Positions 12,059 to 25,987 of a DNA stretch of 64,000 nt are shown here, piece after piece. This DNA is from Gordius sp. MW1 (taxonomy: Eukaryota; Nematomorpha; Gordioida; Gordea; Gordiidae). The stretch is taken from positions 21,524,060 to 21,588,059 of the forward strand of contig OZ038529.1 in the NCBI GenBank assembly GCA_964036665.1, given 5' to 3'. The translations under genes were made by a program, and so were the position numbers. The notes below the pieces were generated by a model. The model was not told where the DNA came from and did not search any database. It worked only from the letters and a program-made list of their open reading frames with translations. The number at the start of each line of letters is the position of its first letter. The first letter of the stretch is position 1.

Positions 12059-15000
12059 ATGGCAACTTATGATGAGGTAGGTTTGAACTTAAAGTATATA
12101 TATATATTGTTTTAGGATATAATTCCTCAAATACTCAATGGGCGCATACTTTATTTATGTCTTAAAAATTTTATGTGTCATGATTACTTTGAAATAAAAT
12201 TTAATGAAAGGATGAACTTTATAAGTGGACCTAATGGAAGTGAGTCTATAAAAAACCATATCCATTAATTTAAGGTGGAAAAAGTGCAATCATGTCAGCT
12301 ATAATGCTGATTTTGGGTGGTAAGGCTACACACACATTACGAGCTTCCTCAGTCAAGGAATTCATTAAAGAAGGAAAGAAGTAAACTTATATAGATTTTA
12401 ATTATATAAAATTAGGTCAGCAGAAATCATAATTCATTTAAAAAACAATGAAGATGGTTCGTATAGGGAAGATTTATATGGATCAAGTGTTGTTATTCAA
12501 AAAATATTTAATTTAAATGGGTCCATATATCAAAAAATTTATGGAGCTAATCATAGTAATTAAACCTATATTTTTATATTTGTGGTTTAGAAACAGTTGT
12601 GTCTACAAAAGCAAAGGATGTTCATAATATATGTAATGCTTTGAATATACAGGTTATTTAAAAAAGAAAGTTTCTTATTATATTAATTAGGCTTCAAATC
12701 CTATATTATTATTAACACAAGACATGTCAAGAACATTTTTCCATAATTCAACTCCAAAAAAGCTCTATGAAGTACATAGTTTAAAAAATTTAGGTTACAT
12801 TCTTTAGGCTGTAAATCAAGCATTAAAAATGGATGAGATCTCAAATACTTACAATGAAACTAAAGAAAAGCTTAATAAAGTTGATGAAATTTTCAACAAT
12901 GAGACAAAAGTATTAATTATAATAAAAAATATCATTTTATGAAACACAGGAGATTTGTTATTATACTAATTAATAATATGGCTAAAGTTATATAAAAAGT
13001 ATTTATGTATATTAGTCTGTTCGAGAATGTGAAGCACAAATTTTGGAACTTGAAAAGCAATTGAAAAAATATGAGTTGTTGAGAAGTTTAAAAATGAAAA
13101 TAGATGCCATGAAAGAAGAACTTCAATGGGTTGAATACAACCAAAGCCAAAATGTAACCAATTTTTTTTTATTAATGTACAACAACTATTTCAGGAAATT
13201 GCAAATACCAAACAAAAAATTTCTGATGATGAGATGAATTTAACCAAATTAAATGAAAAAATAGATTGTCTCAAAGTATACCTTGTATTAAAATATAAAA
13301 TGTAAGCTTGAATATTTCTATAGGCTGAATACAATGAAAATGATAAAACGAATAAAAAAATGGAAGTTGATATTATCGAAATGAGTAAACAATGCAAAGT
13401 TATGAAATCTCAACATGAGTCCAAGGTTCAAACTTATAAGCAATTAAAACAAACAGAAAAGGCAATCAAAGTATGTTTAATCTTCTTCTACATTTCACAT
13501 CTTCAATTTATGGGTTTCAATAAATTTATAACTATTTTATGTGTAGATGAAGTTAAACACCATTGTGAACCACATTAAAAATGTGTCTCAGGAAAAAGAA
13601 ACGTTGAAAAATACTTTGCTCGAAATAACCCAAAAGTTAGTAAGATTTTATAAAATTTAAATTCTGACATTTTATATTATTATTATTATTATTAATTATT
13701 TTACAATGTGTAATTTATAAAGTGATATGGGTGGTCGAAAACGAGCTGAAAGGCTTGAAAAAGGTCAAAAGCTAAAAGATTTGAAAGATAAATTGGAAAC
13801 GCTAACTTCTATGCGCAAAACACACACCATGGATAGCAATAATTTTGAAAATGCCATCGGGCACGAAATGCAACAGCACCAAAAGATTGCGTAAATAATC
13901 AAAAAAATATTTTTTTTTGTATATTATTGTATAAATGAAATCTACATTTAAAACAATAACTTACATTTTTTATTTTTTTTAGAAATTGTTTGTTTTTAAA
14001 CATTATGAGTTTAAAAATACCAATCTATTTCTGAATCCTGTTTATGTTAACAAAAATTATGTTTAGGAGTTAAATGAGTAGAATTAATTTTTTTCTTAAC
14101 ACCATATCAAATTTTATAAATATTTTAAGCTTGTTTATACCGATGAGTTTTTATTTATTTTTTATTTTATCTCGACGACACAAGGTTTGAATATAAAAAT
14201 TAGAAGCATCTCTTTATCTAAAATTTCAATAACTTTACATATTTTTTAAAATATCTTTGGACCAAATTTCAAATTACGTGGGTTAAACTATTTTTTGAAT
14301 GATCCCGCTACCCGTTACTGTTTTTCAGATAAGTTTATTTGTTTTAACCATTATTCATTTAAACCTTGTAAAATGTATTGGAATTCTACGTGGCGAAAAT
14401 GACTAATTTTTTATACTTAAATAATTTTAAATATAATATGCAAAATTAACACTTGTGAAAATGGCAAAATTCAATGAATTTGCTACAATTTTTCCTTATT
14501 AGATCGGATTTAAATTACGTGGGTGAAAATTTGAGGCGAAGGCAGGAAGAGATGAGAGATGTTAGCAATAGCCAACGCGATTCCGCTCTTATATACGGTG
14601 AATTCATCCCAAATTTGCTGCATGCCATAGACGGGGCTCACCATAACAAGAAATTCAGCCGAAAACCTAAAGGGCCCATCGGTTTATTAAACGCCCTTTT
14701 TTAATACTGAATTTTTAAACAAAATGTTTTGCTTAAAATATGAGAATTGAATGTTAGTTTGCTTTTTAATTGTGGCCTGTAATCAAAGATCTCTATTTTA
14801 GACAAAAATAGTATGATTTTCAGAAAATATATTTTTTTTGAGTGGGTAAGTGTAGGAATAGGAGGTACTGGCTAAAAATGGTCTAAATAAACAATTTATA
14901 TGTTATAGCGTGAAAAGTAGTTTAACAACTGGCCTTTTAAAGTTTTATGTTATGCAATTTTATAATAACTTTTAATATTACAGTCGAAACTTCTTAACCG

Positions 15001-18000
15001 CAAATGGGATTATCGCGAAAATCTTTTAATCGCGAAGTTAACCGCCATTTTGTTTTTTGTTTAAACGATAATATTAACAAAAACATCGTTTATTGACAAA
15101 TCGCTTAATAGTACAATATCGGATATTCACAAACATTTTTGAGTCCTTAAATCAATCAGATAATTATATAAAATATCGTTTATTGCGAAGCGTAAGAAAT
15201 TAATATTTAATATAATGTACATATACTTTTATTTCCATCGTTTAATCGCGAAATATCGGTTAATCGCGATTTTTTTCCAGGCACAAGGCTTTGCAATTAT
15301 ACGGTTTTGACTGTATATCAAACATCGAGTGAAAGAGCTCATTTGGAGTAAAGCCTTGCGCGGGCTCTCCTTATTACACGTCGTTTCTAAACAAATAATT
15401 TGGAAAAATGGACACCCATTGCTAATTCCATTAGATTATATATCATTTCAGATTTTATATCACTTAATTTTTAATTGCTATGCAATTTATGGGCTCGTTT
15501 TTTGTTGTCCGTTGTCTGTCCGTCCGTCCGTTACCCTCCCTATCTATTTGCATTGGGTATATTAGGTTATCGCTTTTTTAAATTAATGGATGAGAAAGAG
15601 GTGCCCCACCCCTCATCTCTATCTCCCTCGCTGTGTTATTTTTTGAATTAATGCATAAGAGGTGCCCCACCCCTCATCTCTATCTCTCTCGGTGTGTTAT
15701 ATATAAGATTTGTTTAATTATCTATTATATAATAAACATAAATAAAAGTTGTTTACTTTTAATTGCTATGCAATTTAACTAGTTATATAATAAACATAAA
15801 TAAAAGTTGTTTACTTTTAATTGCTATGCAATTTAACTAGTTTTTGTTATATAATAAACATAGATAAAAGTTGTTTACTTTTAATGCTATGCAATTTAAC
15901 TAGTTATATAATAAACATAAATAAAAGTTGTTTACTTTTTAATTGCTATGCAATTTAACTAGTTTTGGGGTTAGAATCCCGGAGTTTTTTTTGACTCTTA
16001 TGATTGTTCTTGTTACTATCATTGATAATAAGACTTTTTGGCCGTCCGTTGGCTGCTGACCAATGAAAAAAATGACCATTGGCCAAAATGTGAATCCGAG
16101 TTTATTTTTTCGTGTTTTTTTTGACTATTATGATTGTTCCTGTTACTACCATTGCTATTATGACTTTTTGGCCGTCCGCTGGCTCCTGACCTATTGAAAA
16201 AATGACCATTGGCCAAAATGTGAATCGAAATTATTTTTCCGTTTTTTTTTGACCATTATGATTGTTCCTGTTCCTACCATTGCTATTATGACTTTTTGGC
16301 CGTCCGCTGGCTGCTGACCAATGGAATAAAATGACCATTGGCCAAAATGTGATTCGAAAACTTTTCTTTCGTTTTTTTTTGACTATTATGAATTTATATC
16401 CACTTTTACCGTGTCCTGGCTGCTGACCAATGGAAAAAAATGACCATTGGCCAAAATGTGATTCGAAAATTTTTTTTCGTTTTTTTTACTCTTATGAATT
16501 TATATCCACTTTTACCGTGTGCTGGCTGCTGACCAATGGAAAAAAATGACCATTGGCCAAAGTGAGCATCAAAATTTTTTTTTCCGTTTTTTTGGCTATC
16601 ATTGACTTATAGAGTATCTGTTGGTACTGACCAATAGAGAAAAAGTGACCATTGGCCAAATTTTTGATTTTTTTAATTAAAAATTGTTCAAATTCAACAA
16701 AAAATTTCTCCCAACAATTCTGCAAATTCTTAACATTGTGTTGTTTTATAATATAATGTTTGTTAGACCCATAATCACTAAAGGCCATAAAAACTAATGT
16801 AATACGCAACTAGATGCAAACACTAAATCTAACCCTTGCTTATATTACATTTTGCCTATAATGGAAAGTTTGTATAAATAATTAATTAATCATTAGGCAT
16901 TTAATACCCCCCTATAGGCATTCTCGCCCCTTCCCACCTTTCTCGCCCATAAATTGCATAGCAAATATGATACATTTATACGAAGTACAGATGAGTCGTC
17001 CCCCCTTCCCTTCCCCTCTTCCCTTCCCCTCTTCCCTTCCCTTCTCCCCCTTCCCACGAGGGCCGAAGGCCCGAGTTTTTTCAGTTTGGTTGTATTTTTT
17101 AGGAGTCAGAAAATTGGCATTACTATTAATAAATATAATTCACTTGCAATATCTAAAGGTTTTTTAATTATATTTTTATAAATTTATAGATCATCAACAA
17201 ATATGTATTTTTAATAAACTTATTTACATAGTATATAAGTATATAAAAAGACGTAATTAAATATTTCTATTGATATGAAAGAGGGATTAAATCTTTCCAA
17301 AATTTTTGATGTTTAGATTTGGAGGCTTGGCAAATTATATTCTTTTTCCCAAACCGAGTTAAACAAGTCTTTATATTTCTTTAATTTAGCGCATTTCTCA
17401 TCCACGTTATTATAACATTTTTAAAAGTTAATTTTGCACTTCGGTAATGCTTAATTTTGGTAGTTAATCGCAACACATCTGTGGCTTCTTTAATATATTT
17501 ATTCGTTTCTCAGGACTCTTCATCAAGCTCAAAAACAAGGGGGCCGCCCTAGCTTTGGAAAATTGCTTGAAAAAAGTGCTCCGAAATTTCATTTGCCACA
17601 GCAAGGAGGATTATAACGTTTTGCAAGAAATTATGAACGCCCACTGTCCCCGCCACTTTTCACCCACCATCTCCATCTTCAAATACCAAGTAAAACTCGA
17701 GAGTACGCTTCGCATTTCTAGCGTATATATGTCTTATGGCGAAAAATTTGAATGTTAATAGGTCATATCTGCTTAAATATTTCTGTCCGAACCCGGCCCG
17801 GTCCGATTTTATAACTAAATTACCGGTCCGGGCCGGCTCGAAACATTCTAGTGAGAGCTGCCCGTGGTGCGCCACCCGAAATTATGATTTCCTAAATTTT
17901 TGGTAGTAATTTCGTATATCTTCCAAATACTGTATTCTCTTCATGATCTTAAAAGATTCAATTATGTTTCTGCAAAAGAATTCCTTTATGGCAAGCAATT

Positions 18001-21000
18001 TACTGTGGTAAAAACGACAAAATAAACTACAGTCAGAATTTTTGGTTTTTGTTATTCAACATCTAAATAAATTTAAGAATATATTATAGCACTTGCCCAG
18101 TAATTGTGTTTGAAAACTTAATTTAATAACATGTAAGTTAGCTTAACATACCCTAGTGTCATTATATGAAACGTGGCACTAATTTTGATAGTTCTATAGT
18201 TAGTGTACTGACCTTAAATGTTTTGGTGTATTGATATAGAAACCTCTCTTAATTTTATATATCGTGTTCTTCTATTAATTTCATCATTTTGATTACATTT
18301 TCTAGGAGCAAACCTACGACGTCAAGCGTTACGTAAGTGTTTATTTGTGATATTTTTTCAAAGAATTAACATGCAGTTTCTTCACTCTTCTCTTTTCTAT
18401 ATTATGTAGCTTTGTACCTACGATAACGCCTTTAACTTTACCAACTTAATCGAAATTGCAGATGTCGACGTTTTCAATTACATCATGGACCAGGTAGGTT
18501 TAAGCTACAAAAAATATCACTAACAAGAGTTATCTTTCCAAATCCTTCATAAATTTGCCCTTTATTTGCGTGTCGGTATAGGCTACTAGTTGTAAATTTA
18601 AATATCGATAACAAAGGTTAATTTTCCTGAATACCTTAAAAATTTGGTCTAATTTACGGCTATAAGCGATATATTTTATTTTCTAAGTTTTATAATTAGT
18701 TAAAAACAGATGCTTGGCTATTGTGTTTAAGTTTATGCTCTTTTATTCAAGTTGTGGGGGATAAAAATCTTTTAGCTTTGGAATTAGCTTTTACTCGGAA
18801 CTTGGTTGTTCAATTTAGATTGCTTCCACGTTAATTGTTTACCAATTTTTTCACTCACCTTCTAATCTCAGATTTTATTATATCCTTTCATGATTTGGTC
18901 TTAAGTATAGGAATTTTGTTTTGTGTACAATAGTCATGAATTATATTTTATAAAGCCCCGCAACGGGCGAATCTTTTTAACATGTACAATTAAACTACAT
19001 GAACTACTCATGCCATATGTGTCATATGGTAAAATGTAGCATTGAATCGACCATTATGAATTTAACTAACTCCCATGTCTTAATAACCAAAATTATGTGC
19101 TCATTTAAAAATGGCGGAGGTGCACTTATTTAAAGTTGATAAGCAATCTATCTCTATGTATGTACCTAACCTAGTATTAAATCTCAAAATTTTCATTTAA
19201 TATCTAACGTCTATATTAGCCATTGTTTTATAAATTTAGTTGATAATCTATGCAAATCTCGTCTTTTATAATATCTACTTCATTCGTTTCATTTGATCCA
19301 TATCACAAAATAATTTTTAATGCAAATAGCTATGCAAAAGCTAGGATACATTTGAAACATATTTAATAAAAAATATTCAAAATTTGGCTTAATCCACGGA
19401 CTCTAATGCATATAATGCTAGTCCTTTTAATTGTTTAAAAGTAAGGCCCTTAAAAAATTAAATTTATATGTGAAAAAAACGTTTTACTACATCCTTATCA
19501 ATGTAAATTCAAATGCTTGAATTCTAAGTAAAATGTTTGCAGATTAATATGTGAAAATGAGTTGCGTTAATTGCTGTAAAAATGCAGCCTTTAACACGTA
19601 CAAAAATAGCTAGAAATTTTAACGTGACAAATATATTTTGAATTGCTTAGAAAAAGCTGGAATCCGTCCTGTTTTGGCCCGAAACGGAGGAGGTTGCCAC
19701 GGTCTTTTCGGGTAACCAGCGGCCCCGTAATTGCAGCGAAGTAAGGCTTGTTGTAGTATTGTAAAAACGGCTGGGTTTTGTTTGGTCGACCTTTGGCTTT
19801 AGTTGAACTAAGGGTTGACTTAACAAAACTCAGCCATTTTTACAACACTAATATTGCGTCTTAGCTTAGGAGTTCATTTAACGAAAACTGAGTTAAAATT
19901 TAGCAGTCCTTTTGGTTGGGTTGCAGATATGAATTTATAAATTCTGTTTTTAAGCGTAACATTTACATTTTGTGTCTGACATATCTTTTCGAGGTTTTTT
20001 TTTACTCTTTTTTCCTATGACTGTTTGTACTTGTGTTGGTGGTCAGTCCTTTTAACAATAATTTTCTTTTTTCTCTACATTGATTATTTTGTGCTATATA
20101 ATGATTCAGTGTAATCTTATGTTTTTCCTAGGCTAAGCCTGTTTTAATTGTTTAAATGGGATTGAGGGTTTTTAAATTGGCGCAAATTCCAGAAGTCATG
20201 TGTTTCTATTTAATCTAATGTTCACTTGAGGCACGTACTTAAAATTGGTTTCTTATATTTTTGTCGCAAGGTTGCAAAATTTTAAAATCATGGTATATTT
20301 TTAAGAAATTCTGTAGCTTTTTAAAACTCAACTTTTTAAAATATTATTTTTGGTCGATAATTTAAGTGATAGTTCCCTCTCCTTATTTAGAAAACTATTT
20401 AAATTAACCTCGAAAAGTTTGTATTTATAATGTCTATCTGTATTTTATTAGTAGATAAAGGGTTGTCGTTTAAATAAATGAAATGGTTCTATCTTTTCTA
20501 TGTGATTTTTACATTTTTTTGATATATATTTGGTTTTTGCTGTAAAAGTTATTTACCTTTAAAGGCTTACGCATTTAACGGAGATCTTTATCAATACCGA
20601 GACAATAGCTTAAGCACCTATCCTTGCACCTTTAATCGGCCCAAATTTTTGTCTCTCGACCAGAGCGGAGCACTCACGTTAGTTTCATAAGCTTAATTTT
20701 GTTTTTTATACCACATTTTTTTGTTAAAATATTTATTAGGTGATTTTACGAAATTTATAATATTTGTAATCCTATTTTTGAGAATTTTGTATTTAATAGC
20801 CGTTAAATTTTATAGGATATTAGATATTTTTAAACTTTTAGTCAATTGAAGGAAGAGATGGGGGAGCTGGAAAACAAACGCGCCAAACTGCAGGGCGATA
20901 AGGCAAAAGCAATGAAAGAAGTGGAGAACTTGAAAGCGCGGAAACAAAAATCGGACGACAGGCTAAAGGGTTTAAACGGCGAAATAGCGAGCCTACAAAA

Positions 21001-24000
21001 GGTATAAAATTTATTTTTCCTAAAAAACTAAATTATAAATATATTCTTGTAAAATTTATTTATTTGAGGTTTTATGTGTGTACCGATTTTTCATTATATC
21101 GAAAGCAGTTATTTCACAAAATATCGAAACATTTGAATGTACAGCCGACCTATGATTTTATCTCATGAGATCTAGGCTGTGTTTATTACTTTTTTGAAAA
21201 TCGGATTAAAAGTTTCACATTTTTGATTTTTAAGGCTGCTAGAATAATTATGCCTAAAACAGTTTATATTGCCCTATTCCACCATCCTAAGGCATAATAC
21301 ATAAAACTAAGCCGTTTGTTAAAAGGTAAACAATACATAGCCCCCCCCCCCTAGTTTTATTCATCACAGAAACTGTTTTAAAATCTGCCTTTTGTCATAT
21401 ATGTGAATACATGAAAAATCCATAGTTTTTAGTATAACTTTTATTTGCACTATATCATTATCTACAGATTATATCATTGCTATATTTGTATGTTTTAATA
21501 TTGTAAGCCAAAGTTTAGTTGGTAAAATTAGATGTTTTTATACACTTAACCTTTTTTTTATTTTGTGTGATTTTTATTCACTTTTCGCGTCCCATCCCTT
21601 GGCCTAAAGAAATTTCAATTCCATATATATTTACAATTATATAGCCTGTTAAAACTTGCTAATTTCAAAGTTTTAAATGCTCGTACCCCCTAGAAAATAA
21701 ACGAATTACAAGACCATTTGTCGCACGAAGATCCCGTAGATGCCCTGGAATGTGATATGGAGAGCTTGAATCAAGAAGTTAGGGAGTGCGACGATAAAAT
21801 AGCCAAGGCCACGACGGAGAAAAAGTTGTTAGAAAAAGAGCTCAACCAAGACATTAAAACGCAATTAGAAGAAGTGACGTGCGCCATTAAAGAACTCGAG
21901 GGTCGGGCTTCCAATATACGAGAAAATATCAAGACCATAGAGGTGGGTTCCCCCCCCCCAAATTTTTATGTTTCGTTAATGTTTATTTTATTTTAAGAAA
22001 GCGAGTTTGTTGTATGTATTGCTTGCCGGCTAGTTTTGTTAAAAATCCGCTGACTGTAATATATTATAAATACATGAAACACATAAAACAAAATGCGTCA
22101 AATAAAATAATAAAAATGGACCATTCTAATGTAGTATCGTCGAGAGGATCTTCCAAAATTGGCCAATAATCCGCGAACGATTTAAGTATTTGGCTATAAG
22201 AATAGCGAGTTTTTTGTTTTAGTAAAAAGGATACAGAATATTTCCACCTCCACTAGATTATAAATATTATGATCCGGCTCAGTTTTATAATTCGTTTTAA
22301 GGCTTCCGAGGCTTGAATCAGTTTTAACAGTCTGCTAAATGGCTTGAGTTGGGTTTAAAGTGTAATCTCAAATTAAGGAGACTTAAGCAGTCTTCAGTTT
22401 AAAGAAATGCCAAAACTTGTTACAACTCAAAAAATTAGATTAAACGAACTTCATTGTTATTAAAAGGTAAAATTACTATCGAATTTTTGAAGATCGCTTA
22501 ATAAATAATAAGCTAGAATTCTTACTTTTATATTTAGCAATTTCGATGAGATATCATTTAGCGTGTTATTTGGGTTTGTTTTATTCTGAGCCAAATGTGA
22601 AGACTTTTTATAAAAAATTGTTTTTGCCGATTAATAGGAGGATTTGGGGAATGCCAACGACCAAGCCGGGGTATTTAAGAGCGAAATACTTAAGTCGGAG
22701 CACGCGATTGAAAGGCAAAAAAATGTGATTCGCACCCATAAAAGCAAGCTGGAAGAGCAAATTAAATCTTGCGAGGTAAATATAGCAAGGAAAATGTCTT
22801 TTTAAAATGTCTAATATTAAATTTATAAAAAATATCCTAAATTTTATTCTTAGGGATTATACAATTGTAGCGTTTATTTTTAATTTTTTGAAAGCGCCTT
22901 TTTTTTACTATTGATTTAAATTGGAAATTTTTATAGAATCAAGAATTCTTAATTTTATCAGTTTAGAAATAGTGGTCATCGTTTATCTTATGAACTTTTG
23001 AATATAGTTATAAACTGCTCAACTCTGTCGTGAAAAGCTTCTAATTATACTACCTTATTTGATAAAACATAATATTATTAAAAGAATTTTTTCCGTAATA
23101 TTTCATTAATTGCACTTGTATAACGTATTTATATAAAAGTACAAATATATCAAGGGGAAACTAAGAGAAGTTACCTGTATATATACCACTTAAATTTAAT
23201 TTTCGTCTTTTAAATATTAATTACTATGCAATTTTTAGATGACGTTTCTATTAATGTTTACTAAATATTTTCGTCTTGCACATTTAATTTACTACTTTAC
23301 GTTTCAAGGAACGATTTCCACGAGAAAAATACAACAGGGCCCCGGTAGTCAAGAAATTTCGAAGTCGAGAAGAGATTACGTCTAGCATAGAAAAAGCTCA
23401 AAGAGAGGTTCTCTATTACGAAAATGAGTAAGCTTAGGTTTTTTAGTATTTTAAGTAATGACACATGTGACAAATGACATCTATAATAAAATCGCGATCT
23501 GACTTCTAAATATCCTAAATTAATATTCAAACTTTTAATAAAATTCGCATAGAGTTAATATAGGTTTTGCTGCTACTGGCAATTAATTCAAATTACGGCT
23601 GATTTGCGATTTTAATACTTAATATCTGCTTTAAAACCAATATTTCCCATACAACTTTGGATAAAGTCTTCTAAATTAAGTTTTGGATTATGGTCCGCTG
23701 CTGTGGCGATCGAAATATGTTGAATATAAAGTATTTGTTTTCACAAAACTCTTTTACAACCTCATGCGTTTTTAACTCTAATGTTATATTGATATTATCG
23801 TTGTCGAAAGCCCTACTTGTAGTTTTCAAATGGCCCAGCTGACTTTAATTTTTGCATAGTTTGCCTTACCCCTAGCTTCCTAAAAATGAAGTTTAAAACT
23901 AATACAGTTTGCAAATTTATATGAAATCGAATGTGTAAGTGCCAAAAGTGATGATGATGTTATATTATTTTAATCCGTGGAATCATATTTAAAAAATGAA

Positions 24001-25987
24001 TTATTCCCTGAAGTACAGAATTTAAAACCTTAGCTGGAAGTGCTAATATTTTTTTTTGATTATTATTCAATCGCCCGAATTTATTGACAGGTTTTTAGTA
24101 ATTATCGTTATAAAATAATTTTGGCGTTGGGTATTTCGTTGGTCTCGTGACTTTTATTTTTAAGATGTAATGCCTTTAATTTTTTGTCAAAAAGGACTAA
24201 TTCCTCAACACACGAGGAATGCAAAAGAGTTTACGAAACGAAAAAATGCCGAATCGAGGACTCCAAGAAAAAGTGTCACGAGTTTAAGAGGTGTCACAAG
24301 GTGTGTTATCATCTTCTAGTAATTGTAACATAATCATAATCTTTAAAAATGTTGACGAATTTAATATTTTCCAAACCAAGGTCGAGTTATTGATTTTGGC
24401 CAACCCGAGCTCTCTGATTTTACTAGATCCTCCATAACTTTAGTAGTTCGCCTATTTCGAGGTATAACGAAATTGTTTCCAATGTGATTTTCGGCTTGAC
24501 GTAAAAAAATTCATTGGATGCGGTACTAAATTTTGGCATGTATTTTTTTCATTCAATATAAGGTTTAATAAGATGACGATACTAATTTTTTTCACAAATT
24601 TGTGTGATTATATTCGATTTAAGTTTATATATCATTTTAACTACTTTATTACTCTATGATTAATTTTTTTCTTGGGCGTAGGAGTGTTCTGGTGCGATCT
24701 ATTGATTATTAATTTTTCCACATTAAAAATTCTTAATTTTCAACGCGACATTATGCGTTTTATATTTTAAAAATGCAATTTAGATGTTATCGCGAGAGTT
24801 GGAAAGGCATCAAGCTGGCTTTCAAACTTTTCAAACGTTCTTGCACTCTCGCATCTCCGGCTTTTTCTCGGCCAACATGAAACATCGCAATTTTCATTCT
24901 AAGCTACGCGTAGACGTGGCTAACAAAGAAATCATCATTCACGTAAGAATTACCCATATTTAATTACTTACGAAAAAATTACTCAAAGCTTGTTATAAGC
25001 CAAATGATGATGGTCGTTTATGAGGAAATTAGCATTATATAATTGACATATTTTTAATGTTTTTGAGACAATAGTATTGTTATTTCTGTTGATAAACGAG
25101 TTTTTTTGGAAAAATTGTAAAAAGTTAAAATAATGAGATTTTTCCATATGCGTAGTAATTTTTTGGAAGCTTCAATATGTGGGAATAAGCTTAAGACTAT
25201 ATAACGTTGAGAACTTGTCATTAATATTTCACGAAAACAATATATATATACAATTTGTGACTTTTTTAAAAATAAATACTTTTTTATTTGTGTCTTTTTT
25301 CAAAGGTAAATAGTTCTTTTATGATGAATTCCTTCGTTGTATGAACTTGCAGGTCAGACCGGATAAAAACGTTGAATATTCGACCGACCTAAAAGCTTTG
25401 TCGGGCGGAGAACGATCCTATACCTCTATTTGCTTTTTGCTCGCTCTCTGGTCTTGCATCAATACACCTTTCATTTGTTTGGATGAATTTGACGTATTTA
25501 TGGTACACTCTAACTTATCTTTATTTTACAATTTTATAAGCTGTGAAATTTTGACGTTATATTTTTAAAATTTTGCAGTTTTAAAGTATGAAGTTAGGGA
25601 TGAAGTTAGTTTTTAAACTTAAATTTTATGTAATTTTATTGATACATTTAAAATAGATGTCGACTTACTTTTGAAGATTTTTATAAATGTGTGGTGTTAT
25701 TCAAAATCTTATATAAGTTGTCGTAATTGTTTGTTCATTTATAGGATCTCTTGAATCGGGATATTGGGAAAGAACTTTTAATTATGAATTCCAAATCAAC
25801 CAATTGCTCGCAAATGATTATTTTAACTCCCCTCGAAATAGGGTAAAACGATTAAAATTTAATCAAGATTATTTAAATAATAAAAAGTTATAAATTGTGT
25901 TAATTTTTCTTATTTTTTTGTCGTAGAAATGTTGTGCCATCCAAAGATATTTCAATTTGGAAGTTGAAAGCGCCTGAAAGAACTTAG
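12059..25987 (+). CDS. SMC6: Structural maintenance of chromosomes protein 6 (SMC6), 27 exons
   Basis: ATPase core subunit of the SMC5/6 complex, which entraps DNA for recombination repair and replication-stress tolerance in the nucleus. Exons: 12059-12076, 12116-12239, 12275-12380, 12416-12555, 12591-12652, 12691-12771, 12808-12909, 13016-13153, 13195-13275, 13324-13470, 13547-13635, 13723-13890, 14503-14681, 17514-17689, 18306-18332, 18410-18493, 19651-19740, 20565-20677, 20842-21001, 21694-21942, 22638-22775, 23309-23427, 24195-24300, 24784-24942, 25353-25502, 25745-25842, 25927-25987. All introns are GT-AG, phases agree throughout, and the sum is 3165 nt (1054 aa plus TAG), close to the family's usual 1050-1150. 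Seen: LKNFMCHD; Walker A GPNGSGKS at 44-51; Q-loop LLLTQDMSR near 160; coiled coil about 180-445; hinge about 450-640 (KGPIGLFIKL); second coiled coil about 645-900; signature LSGGERS 968-974; Walker B FICLDEFD with D996/E997. The start ATG is the only one in phase with the short first exon; a more upstream exon cannot be excluded. A candidate AATAAA is at 26204. Confidence 0.96.
14991..15313 (+). mobile_element. pogo/Tc1-mariner-type MITE (CAGTCGAAAC family), copy 1
   Basis: 323-bp palindrome-like element with ends CAGTCGAAAC and GTTTTGACTG, flanked by TA on both sides, as expected for Tc1/mariner-pogo insertion at TA. Inner arms repeat 'ttaatcgcgaa'-type words in inverted order. No open frame. 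It lies in SMC6 intron 13. Confidence 0.85.
15471..17075 (+). mobile_element. Helitron/Helentron-like non-autonomous element, copy A
   Basis: Starts TTAATTGCTATGCAATTTAT and ends with the stem-loop GGGCC-GAA-GGCCC followed by GAG. Subterminal inverted repeats pair ATTGCTATGCAATTTATGGG near the left end with CCCATAAATTGCATAGCAA near 16948. There is no target duplication. Order inside: GTCCGT-rich block, two GAGGTGCCCCACCCCTCAT modules, about four units of a 54-bp ATAATAAACATAAATAAAAG repeat, then about seven units of a 100-127-bp hairpin repeat, then a pyrimidine-rich CCCCTTCCC tract. No protein-coding capacity. It accounts for most of SMC6 intron 13. Helentron assignment is inference from the ends; only the repeat structure is seen directly. 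Confidence 0.72.
15990..16665 (+). repeat. Tandem hairpin array inside Helentron-like copy A
   Basis: About seven diverged units. Each carries GGCTGCTGACCAATGG and, after 7-10 nt, ATGACCATTGGCCA, so every unit can fold CCAATGG against CCATTGG. Units are separated by T-rich TTTTTTCGTTTTTTTT runs. The same array appears in copies B, C and D. Confidence 0.85.
17783..17880. repeat. GC-rich CCGGCCCGG block in an SMC6 intron
   Basis: A short GC-rich island (ACCCGGCCCGGTCC, then GGTCCGGGCCGGCTCG) 94 bp after exon 14 in an otherwise AT-rich intron. It resembles the subterminal GC-rich arms of the BED/hAT element at 54390-56405, so it may be the end of a related element. No boundaries can be set. Confidence 0.4.
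19755..19849. mobile_element. Short hairpin MITE (AGTGTTGTAAAAACGGC family), copy 1
   Basis: Near-palindrome with arms TTGTAAAAACGGCTGGGTTT and its reverse complement ending TTTTTACAACACT. It starts 14 bp after the end of SMC6 exon 17 (19740). No clear target duplication. A longer copy is at 63159-63310. Confidence 0.75.

Noticed and set aside
15995-16665. Regular repeats suggesting a CRISPR array
   Set aside because: Units are 100-127 nt, lack unique spacers, carry internal hairpins and recur in four transposon-like copies of a eukaryotic genome.
22546-22728. Plus-strand frame starting MRYHLACYLG
   Set aside because: It overlaps SMC6 exon 21 in a different frame; the in-phase exon begins at 22638 after TTAATAG.
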